Assembly (NCBI RefSeq): GCF_900104555.1
Contig: NZ_FNJU01000004.1
Location: 46,580-101,425 of the forward strand
Direction: 5' to 3'
DNA from: Litchfieldia salsa
GTDB lineage: Bacteria; Bacillota; Bacilli; Bacillales; Bacillaceae_L
DNA length: 54,846 bases
Numbering within the stretch: position 1 is the first letter of the stretch; every line of letters begins with the position of its first letter. Position numbers and translations under genes: made by a program. Below the pieces are notes generated by a model that was not told the DNA's origin, searched no databases, and was given only the letters and a program-made list of their open reading frames with translations. Positions 43,368 to 52,478 of this stretch are shown here, piece by piece.

Positions 43368-43414
43368 GGACAAAAAAAGTCCCACTTTAGGTGCCTGGCA
43401 CCAAAAAAGTGGGA
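43368..43414. repeat. GGTGCC-palindrome module F3
   Basis: CGGGACAAAAAAAGTCCC, then GGTGCCTGGCACC at 43390 enclosed by CCCACTTT and AAAGTGGG. It lies between array C1 and the RND gene stop, and may terminate that gene. Confidence 0.85.
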
Positions 43415-43430
43415 TAATTCAATTCTATCC

Positions 43431-46400
43431 TTAACTCGCCGCTTCTGTTTGTTCAAGTTCGTCTTCTTTCTTTTTCTTTTGCCCTTTCTTTTTACCAGAA
43501 GAAGATAACAGGCGATACACTGCTGGAATAAGTAAGAGTGTAATAAAGGTTGCAAATAGTAAGCCTGAGATAATGACGGTTGCCATTGGTGCTTGGTAAT
43601 TTCCTGATGTTCCTGTTGCTAGTGCTAGCGGAAGCATTCCCCCGACCGTCGTTAAAGTGGTCATGAAGATTGGGCGAATCCGGTTGATCCCTGCTTCTAC
43701 GAGCGCGTCTTCAATCGAGAATCCTTCCCTGCGAAGCTGATTGGTTCGATCGATAAGAAGAATCGCATTGTTTAACACGATTCCAATTAGCATCACGATA
43801 CCCATCCCTGACATAATACTTAATTCACGCTGTGTTAAGAATAACCCTAAGATCACACCGACAATGGTCATTGGAATAACGGACATGACAACAATCGGAT
43901 GTATTAAATGATTAAATTGAACAGCCATAACCAAGTACACGAGGAAAATCGCAATTGCTAGGACGAAAATCATTTCCTGCATTAATTCTTGCTGCTGCTC
44001 TAAATCCCCAGCGACTGCCACACTATAACCAGCCGGTGATTCAAATTCCTCAATTAGCTTTTGAACTTCACGGTTAATGCTTCCTAAGTCTTTGTCTTCA
44101 ATATCTGCAGAAATCGAGATGAAACGCTCCCCATCTGTATGTGTAATCTCATTAGGTGTATTTGTATTTTTTAAGCTGATAAAAGTAGAAAGCTCCTGCA
44201 TACCAGATTTTGTTGGAATTTCAACGTCCAATAAATCTGACTGTGTTTTAACAGCACCGTCCCATTTTACAATAAGAGGAAGTGTTTCTTCTTCAGACGC
44301 TACTTCTCCTACTGGCATCTGTAAAAATGACTGTTCAATATATTGCTTCAATTGCATGTCGGTTAATCCAGCATCTTCAATTGCTTCTGTCTTTAACTCA
44401 ATCACTTGCTCGATAGACGTTCGTTCAATTGTATTCTTCACACCTACGATTCCATCAATCTCTTCCAGCTCTGTGATAAAATCGTCTGCGATTACCGTTA
44501 ATTCTTCAAAGCTCTCACCCTTAATATTCACTTGAACAGGAGATCCGCCTCCACCTGTCATTGCACTTGCTACATTTTCAATCGGCGTCGTTTCTGCAAG
44601 CTCTCTTAATGAACTCATGATTTCTTCATTGATTTCCTTTTGTTCTCTCGTGATGTCGTCGCCTTTTGTCATATTCACGATCGTATACAGCATACTCCCA
44701 TTATCCATCACATAGCTTGATTCAACATCTTCAATTGATGAAAGCGTGCTATTGATATCTTGAACTAGCTTTTCTTTATCCTCTAAAGAAAGGCCTGATT
44801 CCACATCTAAAAGGATTTCATTATAGCGATTAAAAACATCTGGCATAATTGACATTGGTATTTTTGTAATCAATGCAAGTGATCCAGCAAACATGATGAA
44901 AAATGCCGCAACAATAGCTAAGCTATAACGCTTTTTCTTTACCGTCCAGCCTACGACCTTACTATAAACACGCATTAAACGTCCATCTTCCTTTTGCTTT
45001 TTAGGTGCTTTGAACCTTAAAAACTTTTCAGAAAGAGATGGAATGACTGTAAAGGAGACAATGACTGAGCTAATTAATGTAATCGCAACAACCATCGATA
45101 AAATGATCATGAATTGACCCATTTCTCCACCAATTAATCCAATCGGTAGAAACACAACAATGGTCGTAAGCATCGATGAAATAACGGCTGTTGCGACTTC
45201 CCTTGTTCCTTCAACAACTGCCTCCAAGCTCTTTAACCCTTGTTCTTTTTTGCGATAAATAGATTCTAAGATAACAATTGAGGAATCGACCATCATCCCA
45301 ATCCCTAACCCTAGCCCTACTAATGTTAAAATATTGAAGCTATAGTCAAACAACCACATCATTGCAAATGTTAAAAGGACTGACGTTGGGATCGATAATC
45401 CAACGATTAATGTCGCTCTTACATTTCGTAAAAATAGGAGAAGAATGATAACGGCAATTATTCCTCCTATTAAAATATTACTAGCGACTCCATCAATTGA
45501 CTCCTGAACATAATCCGCTTGTGCAACCATTTCATTCAGTTCAAAGCCCTCAACTAGACCTTCATCCTTAATGTTTTTAAGCTCTTCACGAATAGCAGCT
45601 GCCATTTCAATTTGAGTCACATCTGACACTCGCCCAATTTGGACAAAAATGAAATCCTTGGATCCATTTTTCCAAACAAATGATGAACTTTCTACTGGCT
45701 CTAATGTCACATTTGCCACTTCATCAAGAGCAATAAACCCCGTTTGAGTAGGAACTTTAATTGCTTTTACTTGTTCTATTTCTTCCAACTTCGTGTTCCA
45801 GCGAATCGTAGGTGAGTCATTTTCTCCACTTAATTCACCTAAAGTTGCTTCGGTATTACTCTGTTGAATCAGGCCAATAACCTGTGTAACGTCTAGCCCA
45901 TTTTCCACTACTTTTTCACGGTCAAAAGCAATGCTTATCTCATATTCTTGAATGCCACCAAGTGAAACATCTCGCACTTCTGGCAGCTCCTCTAGTCTCG
46001 GCTCTAGCGTGTTTTTCGCGAAACTAGTAATCTGATCCATATCTTCCCCTGTTACATCCATAAAGAATTCATAACTCGCATTCATTCCAACTCTGCCAGC
46101 TAGGACATCCTTAATCCCTGACATATCAGCGGTTGAAGTATTAACAATTGATTCTAGTTCCTTGAACAACTCCTCCCCACGTCCACGCTCAAACGCAACC
46201 TGGATCGAAGTTGAACCAATATATGTTGTACTGTTTATACTCTCAATTCCATCCATCGCTTGAATGCTTTGTTCTAGCGGTGTCGTAATCGTTCGTTCCA
46301 CTTCTACGGCCTGCATATCACCTGCATCAATTTCGACGTATGCTCCATCAAACTCAAGTCCTGGAAAAAGTTCCTTATCTAATCTCATCATTGCAAAGCT

Positions 46401-46475
46401 TCCAACAAACACCACTAACACAACCATTAACCCAACAAGTATCTTTCTCTGGACAATAAACCTTATTAAACTCAA
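43431..46475 (-). CDS. RND-family efflux transporter, SwrC/AcrB-like
   Basis: A 1014-residue RND pump driven by proton motive force. It has the two-fold layout: span 1 near 10-30, an outer loop (about 35-320), spans 2-6, a second outer loop and spans 8-12. The GXXXDXXXXXX-type proton relay zone and the motif GIGMMVDSSIVILESIYRKKEQG are present. In Bacillus, SwrC (YerP) exports surfactin and other amphiphiles, so lipopeptide or drug export is likely. TTG 46475 with AAGGGGG 8 bases upstream is the start; the frame opens to 46595. The exporter is flanked by C arrays on both sides. Confidence 0.9.
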   Translation of the reverse strand: MSLIRFIVQRKILVGLMVVLVVFVGSFAMMRLDKELFPGLEFDGAYVEIDAGDMQAVEVERTITTPLEQSIQAMDGIESINSTTYIGSTSIQVAFERGRGEELFKELESIVNTSTADMSGIKDVLAGRVGMNASYEFFMDVTGEDMDQITSFAKNTLEPRLEELPEVRDVSLGGIQEYEISIAFDREKVVENGLDVTQVIGLIQQSNTEATLGELSGENDSPTIRWNTKLEEIEQVKAIKVPTQTGFIALDEVANVTLEPVESSSFVWKNGSKDFIFVQIGRVSDVTQIEMAAAIREELKNIKDEGLVEGFELNEMVAQADYVQESIDGVASNILIGGIIAVIILLLFLRNVRATLIVGLSIPTSVLLTFAMMWLFDYSFNILTLVGLGLGIGMMVDSSIVILESIYRKKEQGLKSLEAVVEGTREVATAVISSMLTTIVVFLPIGLIGGEMGQFMIILSMVVAITLISSVIVSFTVIPSLSEKFLRFKAPKKQKEDGRLMRVYSKVVGWTVKKKRYSLAIVAAFFIMFAGSLALITKIPMSIMPDVFNRYNEILLDVESGLSLEDKEKLVQDINSTLSSIEDVESSYVMDNGSMLYTIVNMTKGDDITREQKEINEEIMSSLRELAETTPIENVASAMTGGGGSPVQVNIKGESFEELTVIADDFITELEEIDGIVGVKNTIERTSIEQVIELKTEAIEDAGLTDMQLKQYIEQSFLQMPVGEVASEEETLPLIVKWDGAVKTQSDLLDVEIPTKSGMQELSTFISLKNTNTPNEITHTDGERFISISADIEDKDLGSINREVQKLIEEFESPAGYSVAVAGDLEQQQELMQEMIFVLAIAIFLVYLVMAVQFNHLIHPIVVMSVIPMTIVGVILGLFLTQRELSIMSGMGIVMLIGIVLNNAILLIDRTNQLRREGFSIEDALVEAGINRIRPIFMTTLTTVGGMLPLALATGTSGNYQAPMATVIISGLLFATFITLLLIPAVYRLLSSSGKKKGQKKKKEDELEQTEAAS

Positions 46476-46667
46476 ACCGTCTTCCCCCTTATATGTGCTA
46501 AACCTACTCGAAATTTTTTGCTCTATCCAAGATGTGATTATATAGCAATAATTGGATAAAATCTCTATTTTTACAATAAAATAACAAAAATACATCTAGA
46601 GGCTTATACACACATCAGACCCCCGTCGTATCAAGGGTTAAGACCCTCTCTCGGTGCCACCTCTCTC

Positions 46668-46712
46668 GGTGCCAGGCACCAAATGCGGGACTTAATCTGT
46701 CCCGCAGGCGGT
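46668..46712. repeat. GGTGCC-palindrome module F4
   Basis: GGTGCCAGGCACC at 46668, then GCGGGACTTAATCTGTCCCGC. It borders array C2 directly. Confidence 0.85.
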
Positions 46713-47014
46713 TTATGAAAGACTTTTTTCTTTTGAACTAATTGATTTTGTCCTTCATCGGCTTTATGAAAGACTTTTTCTTGTTGAACTATTCGATTTT
46801 GTCTTTCATCGGCCTCATGAAAGACTTTTTCCTATTGAACTCATCCATTTTGTCTTTCATCAGCCTCATGAAAGACTTTTTCCTACTGAACTATTCAATT
46901 TTGTCCTTCATCAGCCTCATGAAAGACTTTTTTCTACTGAACTATTCAATTTTGTCCTTCATCAGCCTCATGAAAGACTTTTTCCCAATACTCATCCGGA
47001 TTTTGTCTTTCATC
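46712..47014. repeat. Family C tandem array (C2), 51 bp period
   Basis: TGAAAGAC words at 46716, 46767, 46818, 46869, 46920 and 46971: six units with exactly 51 bp steps; the right end closes with GTCTTTCATC at 47005. Neighbouring ends form GTCTTTCATC/CATGAAAGAC hairpins. It stands between the DUF1028 terminator and the RND leader. Confidence 0.95.
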
Positions 47015-47032
47015 ACTCGCCCGCCCGCACAC

Positions 47033-47071
47033 AAAAAAAGAGTATGAAATCCACTATGATTTCACACTCTC
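47033..47071 (-). terminator. Terminator of the DUF1028 gene
   Basis: AGAGTATGAAATC pairs with GATTTCACACTCT with one mismatch; the minus strand ends in seven T. Confidence 0.88.
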
Positions 47072-47078
47072 CCCGCTC

Positions 47079-47915
47079 TTATTGTTTTTTCATATATGTC
47101 AAAAGATCCTTATCTAACTTACCCTTTTCAAGCTCACGCGCCTCGAAATTTTCGGTGTGGATATAGGTTGTTAACGCTGCATAAAGTGCTTCTTCTGACT
47201 CCTCATTCAAGTAACCAAGTCTTTTAAGTTGCTCTGCTAATTCAGACTTAACTTCACCCGTAATGTCGACAATGTTTTCTTGTCTTGGTGGTGCAAAGTA
47301 TAGCTGCTGTAGTTCATAGACTCGAATCAATTCTTTAATCGGATCAGGATGGTCGTCGACACGCACGTCAATGAAACGATCATTATAGCCAGCGTACCCG
47401 CCTTTTTCTTTTACAACAAGTAAGGAAGCTGATTGCATGCCACGGCTATCTCCACCCGCTTCTTGGCCAGCGTCCAGTGCTTTCAGCAACCGCTCTGCTA
47501 ATGAGCCTTGTGTTTGCTCAAACGTACGACCCATTGCTAGTACAGTTTCCTCTCCAACAAGAATGTTTCCTTGTGCAGCATAATTCTTCCCTGTAATTCC
47601 ACCTGCCCAGTCATAGCACTTTGAGCCAGTAAAGGTTGCTGCATTCCCATTCCCATCAACAATCCCTACCTGTCTAAAATCACGATCCTCATCCTCACTC
47701 ACAAGCTGATCTACCGTTTCTTGTGCACATTTTCCACCAGCCATTAATTCAAGGCCATTAGGTCCATAAGTCGTGTTTGCATAAGATTGTGTCGCCACTG
47801 CCCCCACACCCGCTTTTGCCCAAGGAACGACCGCGCCTACACCTAAGAACTTTGATTGTACAGCAATTCCTAACTCCTTTGTTTCCGGATCAAAACCAAC
47901 AATTGAAAATGTCAT
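47079..47915 (-). CDS. DUF1028 protein (Ntn-hydrolase-like)
   Basis: A 278-residue cytosolic protein: DUF1028 domain (about 1-210; TFSIVGFDPETKELGIAVQS, VGAVATQSYANTTYGPNGLELM) and a C-terminal domain often described as peptidoglycan-binding-like. The fold resembles Ntn hydrolases, so an amidase role is possible. AGGAGG is 7 bases before ATG 47915, the second Met. Next to pcp and a gamma-glutamyltransferase it suggests peptide or amide turnover. Confidence 0.85.
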   Translation of the reverse strand: MTFSIVGFDPETKELGIAVQSKFLGVGAVVPWAKAGVGAVATQSYANTTYGPNGLELMAGGKCAQETVDQLVSEDEDRDFRQVGIVDGNGNAATFTGSKCYDWAGGITGKNYAAQGNILVGEETVLAMGRTFEQTQGSLAERLLKALDAGQEAGGDSRGMQSASLLVVKEKGGYAGYNDRFIDVRVDDHPDPIKELIRVYELQQLYFAPPRQENIVDITGEVKSELAEQLKRLGYLNEESEEALYAALTTYIHTENFEARELEKGKLDKDLLTYMKKQ

Positions 47916-47947
47916 GAACATTCCTCCTAATCTATTCTATTCTAAAA

Positions 47948-48550
47948 TTAATCTAGCACCTTAATCATCTCAACAACCGCTTCTTCCAAATCCCGACTTG
48001 ACCAGCTTGGTAATTTCGGATTCTGAACTGCTAACCTGTGGGATGCTGGAATATGAACGAAGCCTGCTTTCATCGCTAAGTTTTCTCTCTCAATTTTCTG
48101 CAATGCAGCATACATCACATTATTGCAAAGGTATGTTCCAGCGGTATTAGAAATCGTTGCCGGAAACCCTGATTCATTTAATGTATCCACGAATTTACGT
48201 ATAGGTAAGCTTGAAAAATAGCCTGCTGGTCCATCTTCGTCAATCAGTGCGTCCTGAAGCTTCACACCTTGATTATCCTCAGCACCATCACGGCAATTAA
48301 TCGCGATTCGCTCAGGTGTAATCTTCGTCCGCCCAGCTGCAAGGCCAAGAGACATCACAACATCTGGTTTCACTTCATCCATATACGTCTCCAATTGAAC
48401 CGCTGACTCTGAGAAATCGACTGGTAAAATACGACCCACTACTTCATAATTCCCAATTTCTTGCCCTTCTAACGCTTTGACAATTTCCTCTGTCGGATTA
48501 ATAGGATTGTCCAAGAATGGAACAAAGCCCGTTAATAATAATTTCTTCAA
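47948..48550 (-). CDS. pcp: Pyrrolidone-carboxylate peptidase
   Basis: A 200-residue cytosolic cysteine peptidase that removes N-terminal pyroglutamate. The triad is Glu80 (ITPERIAINCRD), Cys142 (AGTYLCNNVMY) and His166 (GFVHIPASH). TTG 48550, 6 bases after AAGGTG, gives MKKLLLTGFVPF, the usual start. It is slightly shorter than the 215-residue B. subtilis enzyme. It precedes the DUF1028 gene by 32 bases. Confidence 0.93.
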   Translation of the reverse strand: MKKLLLTGFVPFLDNPINPTEEIVKALEGQEIGNYEVVGRILPVDFSESAVQLETYMDEVKPDVVMSLGLAAGRTKITPERIAINCRDGAEDNQGVKLQDALIDEDGPAGYFSSLPIRKFVDTLNESGFPATISNTAGTYLCNNVMYAALQKIERENLAMKAGFVHIPASHRLAVQNPKLPSWSSRDLEEAVVEMIKVLD

Positions 48551-48585
48551 TATGCACACCTTCTTTCCTGAGAAAATAGTATTCA

Positions 48586-48618
48586 GGTCAGACCCCTATA
48601 GGAATCTGACCATTTTTT
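48586..48618 (+). terminator. GGTCAGA hairpin between chrA and pcp
   Basis: GGTCAGA pairs with TCTGACC and is followed by six T on the plus strand, opposite to the genes around it. Confidence 0.55.
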
Positions 48619-48628
48619 CTACTGTCAT

Positions 48629-49159
48629 TTATGCTAAAAAAACCGCTCCATATACTAATGCCCCTACAATCACATAGGCCGGATGTACCTTCCATTTTTC
48701 CATTAATAAATAACTTGCTACCACTAAGAAAATAGTTTGATAGACCCCAGCTCCAGCATATGATTCAGCAAAGAAGTTATAAGCCATTACCCCAAGTAAA
48801 ACCCCAATTGTCGGACGTATGTAATTGGTCATTCGCTTTACCTTTGGCGAATCCTTAAACTTATATAAAAGACCTAATAATCCAATCATTAGTATAAGTG
48901 AAGGTGCAACAGTTGCAAAGGTTGCCACAATAGCACCTAATACACCAGCCTCTTGAAAGCCGATATACCCTGCCATTTTTGTCGCGATCGGTCCTGGAAG
49001 AGCATTACCGATTGCAAGCACCTCACTAAATTCATTAACAGTCAACCAACCATAAGTACCCACGACTTCATTTTCAACAAGTGGAATCGACGCCGGTCCT
49101 CCACCATACCCTAAAATACCTGGAAGAAAGAATGCGAGAAATAGCTGCCAATAGATCAT
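48629..49159 (-). CDS. chrA: Chromate transporter, half-size subunit A
   Basis: A 176-residue CHR-family membrane protein, the short-chain type that works as a heterodimer. Motifs are FLPGILGYGGGPASIPLVENEVV and LGNALPGPIATKMAGYIG-like AIGNALPGPIATKM. It overlaps the preceding half by one base (TAATG). In B. subtilis the pair YwrA/YwrB (ChrA/ChrB) exports chromate under the Lrp-type regulator YwrC (ChrS), which is present here at 51661. Confidence 0.9.
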   Translation of the reverse strand: MIYWQLFLAFFLPGILGYGGGPASIPLVENEVVGTYGWLTVNEFSEVLAIGNALPGPIATKMAGYIGFQEAGVLGAIVATFATVAPSLILMIGLLGLLYKFKDSPKVKRMTNYIRPTIGVLLGVMAYNFFAESYAGAGVYQTIFLVVASYLLMEKWKVHPAYVIVGALVYGAVFLA

Positions 49160-49725
49160 TACGCAGTTCCTCCTTTCTTCTCCGGTTCTTCTTTTTTATC
49201 CTTTTGCACAAGTGCGGCTATTAAAAGAACGGCAATTAAGATTCCTGGATGCACATGAAAAACCTGCAATAACACTAAACTCGCCACACCTAGAATCACC
49301 GCTTTTAACCAGCCTAACCCTTTTTTGGCATTATCAATGAATTGCCATGTTAAAACTGCTAGCATCACACCTACAACCGGAACAACCGCCTTGGTCATCC
49401 CACCTACCCATGCCAAATCCTTGAATGATGCTAATGATGTTAAGAGGATAATCATTAATATAATGGTTGGAACGATGGTTGCCACAATAGCATTAATCAT
49501 CCCTAGAATTCCACCGACACGGTAGCCAATATAACCAGCCATTTTCGTCGCAATCGGCCCTGGTAATGTATTGCCAAGAGCTAACACATCTGAAAATTCA
49601 TCATTATCCATCCAGCTATATTTTTCAACGACTTCCTTATGAACAAGAGGAATTGAGGACGGGCCTCCTCCATACCCCAAGATTCCTACTCGAAAAAAAG
49701 CCAAAAACAAATGGTACTGTTTCAT
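49159..49725 (-). CDS. chrB: Chromate transporter, half-size subunit B
   Basis: A 188-residue partner subunit with the same motifs (RVGILGYGGGPSSIPLVHKEVV, ALGNTLPGPIATKMAGYIG) and a Lys/Glu-rich tail. Both halves together equal one full-length ChrA. It is 50 bases after the gamma-glutamyltransferase stop on the same strand, so ywrD-chrB-chrA may be one transcript. Confidence 0.9.
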   Translation of the reverse strand: MKQYHLFLAFFRVGILGYGGGPSSIPLVHKEVVEKYSWMDNDEFSDVLALGNTLPGPIATKMAGYIGYRVGGILGMINAIVATIVPTIILMIILLTSLASFKDLAWVGGMTKAVVPVVGVMLAVLTWQFIDNAKKGLGWLKAVILGVASLVLLQVFHVHPGILIAVLLIAALVQKDKKEEPEKKGGTA

Positions 49726-49775
49726 AAAATCAATCCTTTTCTACCTGAGAGCGACCCCTCATCACTTCACTTATT

Positions 49776-51386
49776 TTACCAAGAAGCAACTGATCCATCA
49801 GTTCTTGATTCTGTTCCACCTGATAGTACACCTGTTTCAGGATTTCTCCAAATGATTTGTCCACGACCAAAGCCGCCACTATCTAGGGATACCTCAATTT
49901 GGTGTCCTTTACGGGCCAATGCTTGCGCGATATGCTGTGGGAAGCTATGCTCCACTTGAATCTTCTTCCCTTCCACCCACTGCCATCTAGCCGCATCAAG
50001 TGCCGCTTGCGGATTCATATGGAAGTCAACTGTATTCATGACAACCTGTGCATGACCTTGTGGCTGCATATAACCACCCATTACGCCAAATGGTCCAACA
50101 GCTTCTCCGTCTTTCGTTAAAAATCCTGGAATAATCGTATGATAGGTCTTTTTACCAGGCTTTAATGCATTCTCATGTGTAGGATCGAGCGAGAAGTCAT
50201 GTCCTCGGTTTTGTAAGCCAATTCCAGTTCCAGGAACAACAACCCCAGAACCAAAGCCCATATAGTTACTTTGGATAAACGAAACCATATTTCCTTCTGA
50301 ATCAGCAGTCGCTAAGTAAACCGTCCCACCACTTGGAGGCGTTCCTGGCTCTGGTGTCACTGCTTCATCACCTATTAAACTACGTCTTTGCTCAGCAAAT
50401 TCTTCTGATAAAAGTTGGGCTACAGACGTCGACATTTCTTTTGGATCTGTAATATATTTTTTTCCATCGGCAAATGCTAGCTTCATCGCTTCGATTTGTT
50501 TGTGGTACGTATCAACTGATTCTTTCTCATTCAATTCGAACCCTTTTAACGTATTCAGTGCCATCAAGGCAACTAGCCCTTGACCATTCGGCGGAATTTC
50601 CCACACATCATAGCCACGATAGTTCACTGAAATCGGATCCACCCATTCTGGCTCATAAGCAGCTAAATCTTCAGCAGTAATAAACCCGTTATGTTCCTTA
50701 GAAAAAGCAGAAATCTTCTCAGCTAACTCGCCTCGGTAAAAGCTTTCAGCATTTGTTTCGGCAATCGCACGTAGGGTGCTCGCATGACCTTCTGAACTCC
50801 ACATTTCACCAATCTCTGGTGGACGTCCGTCTGGTGCAAATGTATCAAACCATCCTTGATACTCATCACCAGTGCATAGCTTCTTATAAGCATTGTATGC
50901 ACCTTTCCAGAACTTACCTAATGTTGGTGAAACCGGATACCCTTTTTCAGCATACTCAATTGCTGGCTGCAACACCTCTGTTAGAGGAAGTTTTCCAAAA
51001 CGTTTTGATAACGCAGCCCATGCTGCTGGAATTCCAGGAACGGTTACCGGAATCAGACCGAACTTTGGCATAGATTCATGACCACGTTCCTTTATTGCTT
51101 CAATCGAGATATTTTTCGGGGATGGACCACTTGAATTTAGGCCATGCAATTCACCTTTTACCCATACTAAAGCAAATGCATCTCCACCAATACCATTTGA
51201 TGTTGGCTCAACAACCGTTAATGCTGCCGCTGTTGCAATTGCTGCATCAATCGCATTTCCACCTTTTTTCATAATATCAAGTCCTGCTTGAGCAGCTAAT
51301 GGCTGTGAAGTTGCGACCATTCCATTCTTCGCAAAAGTTGTCATCCGTTGAGATGAGTAAGGGTGATTTAAGTAATCCATTTTCAT
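49776..51386 (-). CDS. ywrD: Cytosolic gamma-glutamyltransferase-like protein
   Basis: A 536-residue Ntn-hydrolase of the GGT family. The nucleophile Thr355 is in PPSGGTVYLAT, where self-cleavage would split the protein into large and small subunits; the GSGV motif for substrate binding follows (MGFGSGVVVPGTG). There is no signal peptide, as in YwrD and unlike secreted Ggt. GGAGG is 8 bases before ATG 51386. It likely hydrolyses gamma-glutamyl amides; the exact substrate is unknown. Confidence 0.9.
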   Translation of the reverse strand: MKMDYLNHPYSSQRMTTFAKNGMVATSQPLAAQAGLDIMKKGGNAIDAAIATAAALTVVEPTSNGIGGDAFALVWVKGELHGLNSSGPSPKNISIEAIKERGHESMPKFGLIPVTVPGIPAAWAALSKRFGKLPLTEVLQPAIEYAEKGYPVSPTLGKFWKGAYNAYKKLCTGDEYQGWFDTFAPDGRPPEIGEMWSSEGHASTLRAIAETNAESFYRGELAEKISAFSKEHNGFITAEDLAAYEPEWVDPISVNYRGYDVWEIPPNGQGLVALMALNTLKGFELNEKESVDTYHKQIEAMKLAFADGKKYITDPKEMSTSVAQLLSEEFAEQRRSLIGDEAVTPEPGTPPSGGTVYLATADSEGNMVSFIQSNYMGFGSGVVVPGTGIGLQNRGHDFSLDPTHENALKPGKKTYHTIIPGFLTKDGEAVGPFGVMGGYMQPQGHAQVVMNTVDFHMNPQAALDAARWQWVEGKKIQVEHSFPQHIAQALARKGHQIEVSLDSGGFGRGQIIWRNPETGVLSGGTESRTDGSVASW

Positions 51387-51582
51387 TCATACTACCTCCA
51401 CATTGTATTTTATTGACTATGTATTTATTCATTTGTAAAGCGATTATTCTTTTATGACTAACAAACGTAACATCGTTTCTCAAAATAGATTATAACCCGA
51501 GTAGACAGTATATTTCCACAAATTTAGTAAATTATGAAAATATCTTATTTCGGGTATGTGGAGAACAACAATGTGAACAGCC

Positions 51583-51620
51583 TGATCATGTTCATGTTGA
51601 TTCTCATTGATCATGTACGA
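51583..51620. promoter_or_regulatory. Possible operator between ywrD and the Lrp gene
   Basis: TGATCATG occurs twice (about 51583 and 51609) in the 274 bp divergent region, 26 bp apart, with ATGTTGATT-like sequence between. Lrp-type regulators often bind such pairs next to their own gene. Inferred only. Confidence 0.35.
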
Positions 51621-51660
51621 TAAGATAGGTTCATGATTACATAATAAAGTGGTGAGTCGG

Positions 51661-52110
51661 ATGAGACTGGATGATACGGATAAAAAAATATTACAATTAC
51701 TAACTGAAAATGGCCGAATGTCATATGTGGATATTGGAAAAGAATTAGGTTTATCAAGAGTGTCCATTCGTGAGAGGGTTAATCAGCTGATGGACAACGG
51801 TGTAATCGAGAAGTTTTCTGTCGTTATTAATTCTGAGAAACTCGGCAAAGGCGTCTCCGCGTTCTTTGAGGTAGATTGTGAACCAGCCTCACTTGTTGCA
51901 GTAGCAGAAGCCTTGGCCAACAACCCCCAAGTCGCAAGCTGTTACCAAATGACAGGACCAAGCACGCTCCATATGCATGTCCTTGTCGAAGACTTTTCAA
52001 AACTAGAATCTTTTATAAATGAGGAATTATACAGCCTAGAAGGCATTACAAGAGTTGAAAGCCATATCCTATTAAGAAGATTTAAGAGTCGGACGGGGTT
52101 AAAGTTATAA
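51661..52110 (+). CDS. ywrC: Lrp/AsnC-family transcriptional regulator
   Basis: A 149-residue regulator: N-terminal helix-turn-helix MRLDDTDKKILQLLTENGRM..SRVSIRERVNQLMDNG and the C-terminal RAM ligand-binding domain (VSAFFEVDCEPASLVAVAEALANNP..). Syntenic with YwrC (ChrS), the chromate-operon regulator. ATG 51661 with GGTGAG 4-5 bases upstream; GTG 51649 is an alternative. Divergent from ywrD. Confidence 0.9.
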   Translation: MRLDDTDKKILQLLTENGRMSYVDIGKELGLSRVSIRERVNQLMDNGVIEKFSVVINSEKLGKGVSAFFEVDCEPASLVAVAEALANNPQVASCYQMTGPSTLHMHVLVEDFSKLESFINEELYSLEGITRVESHILLRRFKSRTGLKL

Positions 52111-52123
52111 GAGGGGAATAGGC

Positions 52124-52165
52124 GGTGCCTGGCACCACCCGCGGGATAGATTTTGTCCCGGGCTA
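52124..52165. repeat. GGTGCC-palindrome module F5
   Basis: GGTGCCTGGCACC at 52124 and GCGGGATAGATTTTGTCCCGGG, right after the Lrp stop and before the C3 array. Confidence 0.85.
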
Positions 52166-52198
52166 GGATTCTTAGGGTTCGCACCTCTATTTCGGCTT

Positions 52199-52294
52199 GA
52201 TGAAAGACATTTTAACACCAGCCCCACCTACTTTTGTCTTTCATCTTTCTTATTTAGCATACTAGATTTTGTCCTTTATCAACTCGATGAAGGA
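52199..52294. repeat. Family C array (C3), degenerate
   Basis: GATGAAAGAC at 52199 with GTCTTTCATC at 52236, then GTCCTTTATC at 52271 and GATGAAGGAC at 52285. The same arms as in C1 and C2, but only one and a half units and no clear 51 bp step. Confidence 0.75.
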
Positions 52295-52478
52295 CTTTTT
52301 ACAATTAATCATTTCCATACTTATGCCCCTTTGTTGTTTAATGAGTAATAAGCATACCCACATCCAATTAGTTCACGTGAAATTCTGTTTTATTTTCAGA
52401 GAATTTAAAGGATTATTAACAATCATGTCGAATTTATTAATTGCCTAGCATCTAACTTACTGAGAAAGGGTAGCATCG

